In this document: piece by piece, positions 16,477 through 25,166 of the stretch | Layout of the letters: every line of letters begins with the position of its first letter | Numbering within the stretch: the stretch's first letter is position 1 | NCBI RefSeq assembly: GCF_900112365.1 | Contig: NZ_FOLQ01000009.1 | Coordinates: 124,001-188,000, forward strand | Length of the DNA stretch: 64,000 nt | Direction of reading: 5' to 3' | Origin: Spirosoma endophyticum | GTDB taxonomy: Bacteria; Bacteroidota; Bacteroidia; Cytophagales; Spirosomataceae | Position numbers and translations under genes: made by a program | The notes under the pieces: generated by a model | Database searches by the model: none | What the model saw: only the letters and a program-made list of their open reading frames with translations | What the model was told of the DNA's origin: nothing

Positions 16477-19400
16477 ATGTTAATCTTTAGAGAATACATA
16501 CGTATAGTTGGACTCTGGGCCGTGCTGTTTCTGCTGGCAGGAACCACCACGACTTGGGCGCAGGGGTTCAAGATCAGTGGCAAGGCCTGTGTACCTGATC
16601 AGGAGTGTAAGGCCGACTCTATTACGTTTACTGATAGTGTACTCAGTAACGTTGCAACGCGTGTCTGGAATTTTGGTGATGGAACGACCGTCACGAAACA
16701 AAATGATTCAATAGCCCGGCACGTTTACCAAAATGCTGGTACCTATGTTATTACGTTGACTCGAACCGTGAACGGTAAAACAGTAATCTCAGATGGTAAA
16801 ATAAATATCAGCACTCCTCCACCGTCCTTTACCAACTGGCGTACAGATACTACCATCTGCAAGGGCGAAACAATCACACTGGACCCCTATGCTGGAAGCA
16901 CTCAATCGGGCTTTAGGTACCTTTGGTATCCAAAAGGTGATACTACGCAAAGCATTCAGGTCGATAGTTCAGGCTGTTACTCAGTTGAGGCCATTAGCCC
17001 TAATGGTTGTTCTTATCAGAACCGAATAAACGTTGATGTTTGCGGAGAAAAGAAAGAGAGTCAGGGCGTTAAGTGGTATTTCGGTCAGAAAGCAGGACTA
17101 GATTTTGGGGGAGGAGGAAATCCCAAACCAATTACCGATGGTAATTTAAGTACCATTGAGGGGTCATCGTCTATCGCTAATACCAAAGGAATTCTACTGT
17201 TTTATACGGACGGCATTACGATTTATGAAAAGGATGGGAAACCGATGAAATCGCTCGTGCCGGGCGATACAAATACGGTTCAGATTCCATTGAATGGTAA
17301 TACGCACTCTACCCAATCGGCTTTGATTGTCCCCAAACCCACTTGCCGGGGTTGCGAATATCTGTATTACGTATACACTACGTCCGAAATTCGTGGGAAG
17401 AAGACATTGACGTATAGTGTTGTTGATATGCGCCAGAATGCTGGTAAAGGCGCTATTGTAGAGAAAAATATTCCCATTTCTGGCGAAAGCACTGAGCAGT
17501 CAGCAGCTGTAGAAAATAAGCGCGATTCGACGTACTGGGTTATCACCCGGATTTATGGCACCAATAAATTTGAGATCCGGCACCTGACACGTAGTGAAGA
17601 GCCTACCACAACAACATATCAGGGTGGACAGGTCATTGATTCATTGGCGAATGCAGAAGGCTACATTAAAATTGGCCCTGCCGACACAACGGGTGGTAAT
17701 GAAGGTAATCGCCCGATGGCTGTTGTTATTCCCGGACCGCCTACTAACTCCATTGACCTCTATACGTTTAATGATTCAACAGGCAATATGACCTTTAACC
17801 GAACGCTTGTTATAGGTCCTGCCCCGCCTAAAGCCTATGGTGTTGAGTTTTCGCCTGACGGTAAGAATCTATACGTAACAATGCTGGCCGATACCAACGC
17901 CAACGGTACCCAGAAAGGGGCATCTTATGTGCTGAAGTATGATTTAACGCAGAAAGACTCCTTGCTGACGCAGTCTAAAACTGTGGTGGATAGTAGTACG
18001 ACGAGGCAATATGGCTCTGTGCAGATAGGGCCCGATGGCCGACTGTATATCGCCGTTAAAGGGAGCTCGACCCTCGCTACCATCGATAATCCAAACGGAG
18101 GTCTACTGGACAGTTTGATTTTTAATCCATCCGGGCAAACATTAGGTGGGCAAATCAGTCAATTGGGCTTGCCGAACTTGGTGGCTAACTTCAATGATCC
18201 CTCCAACGGGCCAGGTTTGACCTACGCCGATACGTGTGTCAACGCGCCAACCGTATTCCAGATTGGGCCAAACTGTCCAAAATTAAAGGAGACATATACG
18301 CTGGATTATGGTGATGGAAGTCGACCTTATTCAACGACGGCAACGCAACCCGTTACGCACGGATACGCCAAACCGGGCCAGTACTTCGTCACTTTACGAA
18401 TTGTTACCCGAACCAGCGCGGGCGGTATCTGTAAAGACACGCTGATCAAAGACACGCTGACGATTGTGGAGCTACCGCCTGATATCCAACTGGGTGCCGA
18501 CACGGCCGTTTGCAATAAGAAAGGGATTGTGCTTGACATGAAAGTACAGGCAAAGCTATACGTTTGGCTGGTCAATGGGTCAATAGCGAGTAGGCAAAAG
18601 ACGATCACGCTCAACAGGCCCGGTTTTTATCGAGTAATTGCCTTGGCTGCCAATGGCGAATGTTTTAAAAGCGATACGATTGAGGTACAGATCAAGCCCC
18701 CGCCATCGCTCGACCTCGGTCCTGACACGGTCTTCTGTTATCGATCCTCGGTGAAACTGACGGTACCCCAGCAAACCTGGTCAACTTTCCAGTGGAGTAA
18801 TGGTGGCACCGACCGGAGCACAGACGTATCACAAGCTGGTACCTATTACGTGACAGCGCAGAACTTCGCTGGGTGCGAAAACTCGGATACGATTAAAGTA
18901 AGTGAACTGCCTAAACTAAGAATGGCAGCAACACTTACCAATCCTAAATCCTGTACGTTGTCGGACGGTGCAATTGCCGTACGGCTGTTAACACCAGGAA
19001 CGTATTACTATCGGTGGACGGGTCCATCGGGAAACCTGTTTGTTGATACTACAAGTCAGCAAACGGCGCTTGCTCCGGGAACGTACAAAATACAGGTAAC
19101 CGATTCAATTTATGCCTGTAAAGTCGATACGTCCTTCCTGTTACCGCCACCTCCTCCGCCAGCCTTTTCACTTACGGATCTGGTTGCGTTATGCGAAGGC
19201 GATCAGGGAAAAGCTCAGCTTACAGCAAGTGGTGCAGCAGGCTTAACGTACCTGTGGTTGAGTCCGCGAACCGACACAACGAAAAGCATATTGGTTGATA
19301 CGCCAGGGAACTATCAGGTGAAGGTGACCGATCCACAGGGATGTACAGCCGTAGGGCTATCCAGAGTTGTCAACCTGTGCGAACCGAGGCTTAGTGTGCC

Positions 19401-19665
19401 CGATGCATTTACGCCTAACAGTGACGGGGTTAACGACGATCTGAAGGTGTTCACGTCCTATATTACTGATTATGAATTCCGGATCTATAACAGGTGGGGC
19501 GAGGTGATTTTTGAAAGCAATAATCCCGATCAGAAATGGGACGGTACGTATCGTGGATCGACCTATCCATCCATGCTGTATCCCTACATTGTCAGCTTCA
19601 AAAGTGAGTCATTTCCGGATCGGCCACGCGTCGTTAAAAGGGGTACAGTTATGCTAATTCGGTAG
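16477..19665 (+). CDS. Large secreted PKD-domain protein with gliding-motility (CHU_C) C-terminal sorting domain
   Basis: 1062-residue secreted protein. Signal peptide at about 1-29 ending TTWAQ; a PKD domain near 40-110 (VWNFGDGTTVTKQ ... YQNAGTYVITLTRTV); a region like a beta-propeller or quinoprotein fold (about 190-560, with EFSPDGKNLYVTML and IGPDGRLYIAVKG); a second PKD (LDYGDGSRPYST, HGYAKPGQYFVTL); several Ig-like repeats with IQLGADTAVCNKKG and LDLGPDTVFCYRSS; and a C-terminal type B sorting domain from about 974 (PDAFTPNSDGVNDDLKVF ... YEFRIYNRWGEVIFES). That domain directs export by the type IX system without cleavage of the usual type A signal. The divergent PorP/SprF gene is the expected partner. 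Ligand unknown. Confidence 0.9.
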   Translation: MLIFREYIRIVGLWAVLFLLAGTTTTWAQGFKISGKACVPDQECKADSITFTDSVLSNVATRVWNFGDGTTVTKQNDSIARHVYQNAGTYVITLTRTVNGKTVISDGKINISTPPPSFTNWRTDTTICKGETITLDPYAGSTQSGFRYLWYPKGDTTQSIQVDSSGCYSVEAISPNGCSYQNRINVDVCGEKKESQGVKWYFGQKAGLDFGGGGNPKPITDGNLSTIEGSSSIANTKGILLFYTDGITIYEKDGKPMKSLVPGDTNTVQIPLNGNTHSTQSALIVPKPTCRGCEYLYYVYTTSEIRGKKTLTYSVVDMRQNAGKGAIVEKNIPISGESTEQSAAVENKRDSTYWVITRIYGTNKFEIRHLTRSEEPTTTTYQGGQVIDSLANAEGYIKIGPADTTGGNEGNRPMAVVIPGPPTNSIDLYTFNDSTGNMTFNRTLVIGPAPPKAYGVEFSPDGKNLYVTMLADTNANGTQKGASYVLKYDLTQKDSLLTQSKTVVDSSTTRQYGSVQIGPDGRLYIAVKGSSTLATIDNPNGGLLDSLIFNPSGQTLGGQISQLGLPNLVANFNDPSNGPGLTYADTCVNAPTVFQIGPNCPKLKETYTLDYGDGSRPYSTTATQPVTHGYAKPGQYFVTLRIVTRTSAGGICKDTLIKDTLTIVELPPDIQLGADTAVCNKKGIVLDMKVQAKLYVWLVNGSIASRQKTITLNRPGFYRVIALAANGECFKSDTIEVQIKPPPSLDLGPDTVFCYRSSVKLTVPQQTWSTFQWSNGGTDRSTDVSQAGTYYVTAQNFAGCENSDTIKVSELPKLRMAATLTNPKSCTLSDGAIAVRLLTPGTYYYRWTGPSGNLFVDTTSQQTALAPGTYKIQVTDSIYACKVDTSFLLPPPPPPAFSLTDLVALCEGDQGKAQLTASGAAGLTYLWLSPRTDTTKSILVDTPGNYQVKVTDPQGCTAVGLSRVVNLCEPRLSVPDAFTPNSDGVNDDLKVFTSYITDYEFRIYNRWGEVIFESNNPDQKWDGTYRGSTYPSMLYPYIVSFKSESFPDRPRVVKRGTVMLIR

Positions 19666-19687
19666 CGATTTTCTGCGTATTTTTTCG

Positions 19688-19695
19688 TATATTTG
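19688..19695 (+). promoter_or_regulatory. Putative ruvB minus-7 promoter box TATATTTG
   Basis: Exact TAnnTTTG match 70 bases before the ruvB ATG. No good minus-33 element is seen. The predicted transcript would begin just before the hairpin at 19707-19746. Confidence 0.45.
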
Positions 19696-19706
19696 ATGTA
19701 AACGAC

Positions 19707-19746
19707 CTGGTCAGAAATAGGCGATTTTTGCCTGAATTCTGACCAG
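19707..19746 (+). other. Leader hairpin ahead of ruvB
   Basis: CTGGTCAGAA (19707-19716) pairs with TTCTGACCAG (19737-19746), with an inner AGGC/GCCT. No T run follows, so it is not a standard terminator for the upstream gene; it would lie at the 5' end of the ruvB message. Confidence 0.5.
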
Positions 19747-19765
19747 ATCTGTACTAACCAAAATC

Positions 19766-20794
19766 ATGCGAAACGACTTTTTGAAAGGTTCGAACGACGG
19801 GATGACGGCTACCGATAAAGAGATAGAAAGAGCGCTTCGGCCGCTTTCGTTCGAGGACTTTACGGGGCAGGTAAAAGTGCTCGAAAACCTCGAAGTGTTT
19901 GTTCGGGCGGCTATGCAACGGGGCGAAGCGCTCGACCATGTGTTACTTCATGGCCCCCCAGGTCTGGGTAAAACGACACTGTCGCATATCATTGCTAACG
20001 AACTCAATGCCAACATCAAAATGACCTCCGGGCCTGTGTTGGATAAGCCTAGTGATCTGGCGGGTTTGCTCACGAATCTTCAACCGAACGATGTTCTGTT
20101 CATTGACGAGATTCACCGGCTCAATCCCATTGTGGAAGAATATCTTTATTCAGCCATGGAGGACTATAAGATTGACATCATGCTCGATTCTGGGCCTAAT
20201 GCCCGGACGGTGCAGATCAAACTTAATCCGTTCACGCTGATTGGCGCAACCACCCGCGCCGGTATGCTCACATCACCCTTGCGGGCACGATTTGGGATTA
20301 GCAGTCGGCTAGAATATTATGATGCCAAATTGCTCACTACTATTGTGCAACGGTCGGCCGCTATTTTAGGTACCGCGATTGATGAGACGGGGGCCTACGA
20401 AATTGCTCGTCGGAGCCGCGGAACACCTCGTATTGCCAACAACCTATTGCGCCGAACCCGCGATTTTGCTCAGGTAAAAGGCAATGGCTACATCAATGTG
20501 GAAATAGCGGAGATCGCCTTAAGTGCGCTCGAGGTTGATCAGCATGGGCTGGACGAAATGGATATTCGTATCCTGACCACGATCATTGAAAAGTTTAAAG
20601 GTGGGCCAGTGGGTCTCTCCACGATTGCTACGGCCTGCGGAGAAGAGTCTGAAACGATCGAGGAAGTTTACGAACCATTCCTGATTCAGGAAGGCTTTTT
20701 GAAGCGAACCTCACGGGGACGGGAAGCTACAGAAAGAGCCTATATCCATATTGGTATTGTGCCTCCTTACAAAACCGGCGAGTTATTCAACTAA
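19766..20794 (+). CDS. ruvB: Holliday junction branch-migration ATPase RuvB
   Basis: Hexameric AAA+ motor of the RuvABC resolvasome; 342 residues, normal length. Walker A HGPPGLGKTTL (about 62-72), Walker B LFIDEIHRL, sensor 1 IGATTRAGML, arginine-finger region LRARFGI, and a C-terminal winged-helix DNA-binding domain (GLSTIATACGEESETIEEVYEPFLIQ ... RTSRGREAT). The start ATG at 19766 is kept; MTATDKEIERALRP at 19802 is a possible shorter start. A strong terminator follows. Confidence 0.97.
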   Translation: MRNDFLKGSNDGMTATDKEIERALRPLSFEDFTGQVKVLENLEVFVRAAMQRGEALDHVLLHGPPGLGKTTLSHIIANELNANIKMTSGPVLDKPSDLAGLLTNLQPNDVLFIDEIHRLNPIVEEYLYSAMEDYKIDIMLDSGPNARTVQIKLNPFTLIGATTRAGMLTSPLRARFGISSRLEYYDAKLLTTIVQRSAAILGTAIDETGAYEIARRSRGTPRIANNLLRRTRDFAQVKGNGYINVEIAEIALSALEVDQHGLDEMDIRILTTIIEKFKGGPVGLSTIATACGEESETIEEVYEPFLIQEGFLKRTSRGREATERAYIHIGIVPPYKTGELFN

Positions 20795-20806
20795 ACGCTG
20801 GGTATA

Positions 20807-20867
20807 AAACGACAATCGGTTCAAAGAAAAACCAAAGCCGCGTCTTTCTTTGAACCGATTGTCGTTT
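20807..20867. terminator. Bidirectional terminator between ruvB and the ArsR regulator
   Basis: Perfect 23-base arms at 20807-20829 and 20845-20867 (AAACGACAATCGGTTCAAAG and complement) around a 15-base loop. It lies between two convergent stop codons (20794 and 20881). Confidence 0.85.
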
Positions 20868-20880
20868 GTCCTGATACGTG

Positions 20881-21186
20881 TCAGTTCAGGATTTTACTTT
20901 TATAAATGCAGTCAATTACATCGGCTACAGCCGAATCGACCAGAAAATAGTAAATGTTTTTACCACTGCGCCGAATATCTAAGATACCCTTATCGCGCAT
21001 GTTGATCAGGTGATGAGAAATCAATGACTGCTCCGCATTAAGATGCTTATAAATTGCCGAAACATTCAGCTCTTTATTATCATGTAGAATCTGAATGATT
21101 TTAATACGTAGTGGATGCGCTACAGCTTTTAGTACGTAAGCAGCTTTATCGATTCTTTTTTCTTCGTCTAGTACTTCTGTAGCCAT
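20881..21186 (-). CDS. ArsR/SmtB-family winged-helix regulator
   Basis: 101-residue DNA-binding protein with the ArsR fold: KAVAHPLRIKIIQILHDNKELNVSAI as first helices, LNAEQSLISHHLINMRDKGIL as recognition helix, and a beta wing (LDIRRSGKNIYYFLV). The CxC metal motif of SmtB/ArsR is absent; the only cysteine is near the C-terminus (VIDCIYK), so it may sense something other than a metal. The nearest gene on the same strand starts at 22354 and encodes an EamA transporter, but 238 bases separate them. Target genes unknown. Confidence 0.82.
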   Translation of the reverse strand: MATEVLDEEKRIDKAAYVLKAVAHPLRIKIIQILHDNKELNVSAIYKHLNAEQSLISHHLINMRDKGILDIRRSGKNIYYFLVDSAVADVIDCIYKSKILN

Positions 21187-21424
21187 GCGGTTTTCGGTTA
21201 ATTCGGTGTGAAACAGAGGAATTTATGCTGAAAGTTGATATTTAAAATTGACTAATTTCCTTTGAGTGGGCTAGAATTTATTAAAAGGTTGTTTTTCCAT
21301 CCTATTATACAATGAAAGTACGTTTATACGTAGCGTTAGTCACCTATATATAAGAATTAGGATAATACCTTCACCTGTTTTATCAACGAAGAACAAGATT
21401 CAACATCAATCAGGTGAAGCTCAT
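21187..21424. other. Intergenic region of 238 bases
   Basis: AT-rich gap between the ArsR gene start and the EamA transporter stop. I see no coding sequence, no strong hairpin and no convincing promoter box on either strand; it should hold the ArsR promoter. Confidence 0.5.
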
Positions 21425-22354
21425 CTAGTCATTTAGTGGCAGTATAGCTTGCTTTTTTCCCCGCCAGCCGATGAGAAACACACCCGCTAAAACGAGTAAG
21501 GTGCCAGTAATCTGTTCGATACTGATTGTCTCGTGTAGAATGGTTGTCGATAAAATGATCGTGAAAATTGGCCCGATGCTGGCAATAATAGAGGCATTGC
21601 CAGAGCCAACTCGTTTGATTCCCTCAGCAATCATAAACGTGGGGATAACAGTTACAAAAATTCCCATACCAAGGCCCAGCGCATAAACGGGCATAGGAAA
21701 GCCGCCCAACTGTAAGCCGTTCTGTATAGCACAATGCAACACGGTCGGGACCGTAGCCGCAATCATGGCGTAACAAGTGTAGCGTTGTGAGCCAACCAAA
21801 GCAATCATTCGGTCGCTGCCAACTAAATAAACAGCATAAACCAGTCCACTTAGAATCACCCAGAAAGCACCTAATAGCACATTTTTCTGTACGGAGTTTT
21901 CGATGTTACCCCAAAACGCCAGCAGAATGCCCGCGTAAGTGAGCAAAAGCGCCATTACCTGTAGCCTTGTGACCCGGCGTCCAAAGCCAACAGCATTCAT
22001 TAGCAAAACGAACGTGGGATAGACGAACAGCAGAATCCGCTCCAGGCTGGCTGTAATGTAAACTAAGCCCAGAAAGTTAAAGAAACTGGCCAGGTAATAC
22101 CCGGTAATGCCAAATACCGCCAGTGACATCCACTGACGAGTGGTCAACTGAACAGGTGCTAGCTTTTGGGTCAGACGTAGCGCAATGATGACGTAAAACG
22201 GGAGCGCAAACAACATGCGCAACGTCAACAACGATATAGAATCAATGGGGTATTGATAGGCCAGTTTAATTAAAATGCCCTTCGTTGCAAAGCAAAAAGC
22301 AGCCAGAAAAACCAGAAAGGCCCCAATCCAATAACGGTTACGTAGTGAATTCAT
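21425..22354 (-). CDS. EamA/DMT-family transporter
   Basis: Inner-membrane protein of 309 residues with ten predicted transmembrane helices arranged as two EamA repeats (about 12-145 and 158-295). Typical segments are FLAAFCFATKGILIKLAY in the first repeat and GNASIIASIGPIFTIILSTTILHETIS in the second. DMT exporters move amino acids, nucleobases or other metabolites; no substrate can be inferred from context. Confidence 0.88.
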   Translation of the reverse strand: MNSLRNRYWIGAFLVFLAAFCFATKGILIKLAYQYPIDSISLLTLRMLFALPFYVIIALRLTQKLAPVQLTTRQWMSLAVFGITGYYLASFFNFLGLVYITASLERILLFVYPTFVLLMNAVGFGRRVTRLQVMALLLTYAGILLAFWGNIENSVQKNVLLGAFWVILSGLVYAVYLVGSDRMIALVGSQRYTCYAMIAATVPTVLHCAIQNGLQLGGFPMPVYALGLGMGIFVTVIPTFMIAEGIKRVGSGNASIIASIGPIFTIILSTTILHETISIEQITGTLLVLAGVFLIGWRGKKQAILPLND

Positions 22355-22374
22355 TAACTCGCATTCAAAAGTGG

Positions 22375-22433
22375 AAGCGGTTCTCTGGTTAAGATCGGTA
22401 CTGAGTAGACCAATCTCAACCAGAGAACCGCTT
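22375..22433 (-). terminator. Hairpin between der and the EamA transporter
   Basis: AAGCGGTTCTCTGGTT (22375-22390) and AACCAGAGAACCGCTT (22418-22433) are perfect 16-base arms, extended by GAT/ATC with one mismatch. Read on the minus strand it follows the der stop codon; the T tract is weak (ACTTTTG). Confidence 0.65.
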
Positions 22434-22461
22434 CGGCAGATCGACTGAAATCTTAACTACT

Positions 22462-23769
22462 TTATTTCTGGCGGAAGAACACTGTAATAGGTACGCCCGT
22501 GAAATCAAAATGCTCCCGGAGCCGGTTCTCTAAGAACCGTTCGTACGCTTCCTGAATGTATTGGGGCAGGTTGCAAAAGAAAACGAACGTTGGCGAAGGC
22601 GTTGGTACCTGGAGCATGTACTTAATTTTGATATGCTTGCCTTTAGTGGCTGGGGGCGGATATTTTTCGATTTCGGGTTGCATAGCCTCATTTAACTTCG
22701 AGGTAGTAATCCGTTTGGTCTTATTTTCATAGACCTCCATCGCTTTTTCCATCACCTGAAAAATTCGTTGTTTTTCGAGAACAGACGCAAAAATGATGGG
22801 TACGTAGTCAATAGGCATCATTCGCTGAATCATCTCTTTTCGTAGCGTATCGGCCGTACGGTGATCTTTTTCAACCGCATCCCACTTATTGACCATGATG
22901 ACAATGCCTTTTTTGGCCTTTACAGCCTGGCCGATAATATTCAAATCCTGCGCTTCGAGGCCACGGGTTGCATCGAGCAAAATGATACACACATCCGAGT
23001 CCTCCATTGCCTTAATGGAACGTAGCACCGAATAAAATTCGATGTTTGAGTCAACGCGGGCTTTGCGACGGATGCCTGCTGTGTCGGTCAGAATGAAATC
23101 TTTTCCGTAGGCTTTGTATCGAGTATCGATCGCATCACGCGTGGTCCCAGCGATGTCAGTGACGATACTACGGTCCTGACCGGTCAATACGTTCAGAAAC
23201 GACGATTTACCAACATTTGGGCGTCCCAGAATCGCAATTCTAGGAATACCAGCGTCCGGATTTTCAACACCTTCGTTCGGAAAATGCTTGATAACTTCGT
23301 CCAGCAGATCGCCCGTACCAGATCCTGTTTGCGACGAGATTGAATACGGGTCTCCCATACCTAACGCATAGAATTCGGCTGCCCCCTGCGAGCGTTCGGC
23401 TGTTTCGGCTTTGTTGGCCACAATGTAAACTGGCTTTTTTGACCGACGTAGCACTTTGGCGAAGTCCTCATCCAAACCCGTGATACCGGTTTGTGTGTCG
23501 ACAACGAACAGGATCACGGTTGATTCCTGGATGGCAATTTCGACCTGCTCGCGAATCGACTCCTCGAACACGTCTTCCGATCCAACTACGTAGCCGCCCG
23601 TATCGACAACTGTAAAATATTTATTGTTCCACTCGGCCGTGCCGTAATGCCGGTCGCGTGTAACGCCACTTTGGTTATCCATGATGGCCTGACGCTGTTC
23701 CGTTAACCGGTTAAACAGCGTGGACTTGCCCACATTTGGGCGGCCAACGATTGCAACGATGTTTGCCAT
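22462..23769 (-). CDS. der: Ribosome assembly GTPase Der (EngA)
   Basis: Double-GTPase needed for 50S ribosome maturation; 435 residues. The first G domain has GRPNVGKSTLFNRL (about 8-21), DTGGY and NKAE; the second has GRPNVGKSSFLNVL (about 182-195), DTAGIRRKARV and NKWD; a C-terminal KH-like domain follows (about 350-435). Its start is about 100 bases from the stop of era on the same strand, so the two ribosome-assembly GTPases are probably co-transcribed. Confidence 0.96.
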   Translation of the reverse strand: MANIVAIVGRPNVGKSTLFNRLTEQRQAIMDNQSGVTRDRHYGTAEWNNKYFTVVDTGGYVVGSEDVFEESIREQVEIAIQESTVILFVVDTQTGITGLDEDFAKVLRRSKKPVYIVANKAETAERSQGAAEFYALGMGDPYSISSQTGSGTGDLLDEVIKHFPNEGVENPDAGIPRIAILGRPNVGKSSFLNVLTGQDRSIVTDIAGTTRDAIDTRYKAYGKDFILTDTAGIRRKARVDSNIEFYSVLRSIKAMEDSDVCIILLDATRGLEAQDLNIIGQAVKAKKGIVIMVNKWDAVEKDHRTADTLRKEMIQRMMPIDYVPIIFASVLEKQRIFQVMEKAMEVYENKTKRITTSKLNEAMQPEIEKYPPPATKGKHIKIKYMLQVPTPSPTFVFFCNLPQYIQEAYERFLENRLREHFDFTGVPITVFFRQK

Positions 23770-23775
23770 GATTTG

Positions 23776-23873
23776 AAGTCGTGAGTCGATAAGTAGAAAG
23801 TTGTAAGTGTGGTTCTCAGTCGGGGCTGACGTAATAATACTTACGCCCTACCGACTTACGCCTTACGACTACT
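23776..23873. repeat. Word-repeat imperfect hairpin between era and der
   Basis: The right part carries CTTACG/CCTTACG three times (23840-23867) and the left part GTCGTGAG, GATAAGT and GTTGTAAG; the two sides are partly complementary. It fills the gap between the era stop and the der start. The pairing is imperfect. Confidence 0.45.
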
Positions 23874-24804
23874 CTTCATACCCCAGGCGCTTGAGCATAC
23901 GCTCTTTCTGCCGCCAATCGGGTTCTACTTTAACGAATTGTTCTAGATATACTTTCTTACCGAAGAAACGTTCGAGTTCTTCGCGAGCCATGATGCCCGT
24001 TTTCTTAATCATTTTGCCTCCTTCACCGAGCAGAATAGCCCGCTGGGTAGCGCGTTCAACCAAGATTTCGGCCTGGATAACAATGATGTCGTCTTTCTCC
24101 TTAAACCCTGTTACAACGACCTCGCTGCTATAAGGAACTTCTTTTTTGTAGTTGAGGAAAATCTTTTCCCGAATAATTTCCGATGCGAAGAACCGTTCAG
24201 GTTTATCGGTTAATTCGTCTTTCGGAAAATAGGGAGGATGCTGCGGCAGTCGGCTAATAATACCTTCGAATACGTAATCCATATTGAAGCCATTAAGCGC
24301 TGAAATTGGAATGATTTCCTGCGCATGGAAGCGTTCCTGCCAGTACACGATCTTCTCATTAACCTGCTGTTGAGTAGCCTGGTCAATTTTGTTGATGAGT
24401 AACAGAACCGGAACTTCCGATTTTTGAAGCCGTTCGATTACATCGTTTTCGTCGTGCTCTTCAAAAATGTCGGTCACAAATAACACAACATCGGCATCTT
24501 CGATCGAACCACGAACAAAACTCATCATGGATTCATGAAGTTTATACAGCGGTTTGATGATGCCGGGGGTGTCGGAGTAAACGAGCTGGAATTCCTGGCC
24601 GTTGTGGGTTCCGTTAAGAATACCCATAATCCGGTGACGAGTAGTCTGGGCCTTGGCGGTGATGATAGACAGTCGCTCACCGACCAATTGATTCATCAGA
24701 GTTGACTTGCCGACGTTTGGCTTTCCAACGATACTGACGAAACCTGCCTTATGATCGGTCGTGTGATCGCCGATCGGGAAATTTGCACTATTTTCTGGAT
24801 TCAT
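23869..24804 (-). CDS. era: GTPase Era
   Basis: GTP-binding 16S rRNA maturation factor of 311 residues. G1 GKPNVGKSTLMNQL, G2 region TTRHRIMG, G3 DTPGI, G4 NKID, G5 ISALNG, and a C-terminal KH domain (about 215-300) containing ILLGEGGKMIKKTGIMAREELE. The ATG at 24804 (MNPENSANF) is preferred over one at 24846 because the 14 extra residues are not family-like. Upstream of der on the same strand. Confidence 0.95.
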   Translation of the reverse strand: MNPENSANFPIGDHTTDHKAGFVSIVGKPNVGKSTLMNQLVGERLSIITAKAQTTRHRIMGILNGTHNGQEFQLVYSDTPGIIKPLYKLHESMMSFVRGSIEDADVVLFVTDIFEEHDENDVIERLQKSEVPVLLLINKIDQATQQQVNEKIVYWQERFHAQEIIPISALNGFNMDYVFEGIISRLPQHPPYFPKDELTDKPERFFASEIIREKIFLNYKKEVPYSSEVVVTGFKEKDDIIVIQAEILVERATQRAILLGEGGKMIKKTGIMAREELERFFGKKVYLEQFVKVEPDWRQKERMLKRLGYEE

Positions 24805-24906
24805 TCGTAGGTGATCCCGCTGGTTGATTACCAGTGGCTTTAGCAAACAACTCTCCGATGAAAAAAAACGTTTCCGATCGGAAATAAACTTTTTTTACAA
24901 AGGTAC

Positions 24907-24936
24907 TTGTTTTTTCAAAAAGTTGCCGTACTTTTG
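24907..24936 (+). promoter_or_regulatory. Promoter of initiator tRNA-Met
   Basis: TTG at 24907-24909 and TACTTTTG at 24929-24936 with a 19-base spacer: a textbook Bacteroidota promoter, ending 12 bases before the tRNA. It is the cleanest promoter in the window. Confidence 0.8.
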
Positions 24937-24948
24937 CAGTCCAAACAT

Positions 24949-25021
<73 letters not shown>

Positions 25022-25031
25022 CTAAGGAAAA

Positions 25032-25057
25032 GGCCACTGAAATTCAGTGGCCTTTTT
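25032..25057 (+). terminator. Terminator of the tRNA gene
   Basis: GGCCACTGAA and its complement TTCAGTGGCC (25032-25052) form a stem followed by TTTTT. It lies 10 bases after the tRNA. Confidence 0.9.
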
Positions 25058-25166
25058 GCGTTTAGCCCGACAACGTAACATAAATCCTCTTTCCCGCGTT
25101 TATCTCACTCAAGTGTCCCCACATTCGCAAGTGATACATTCTTTACATATTCGCAAACATCTATAT

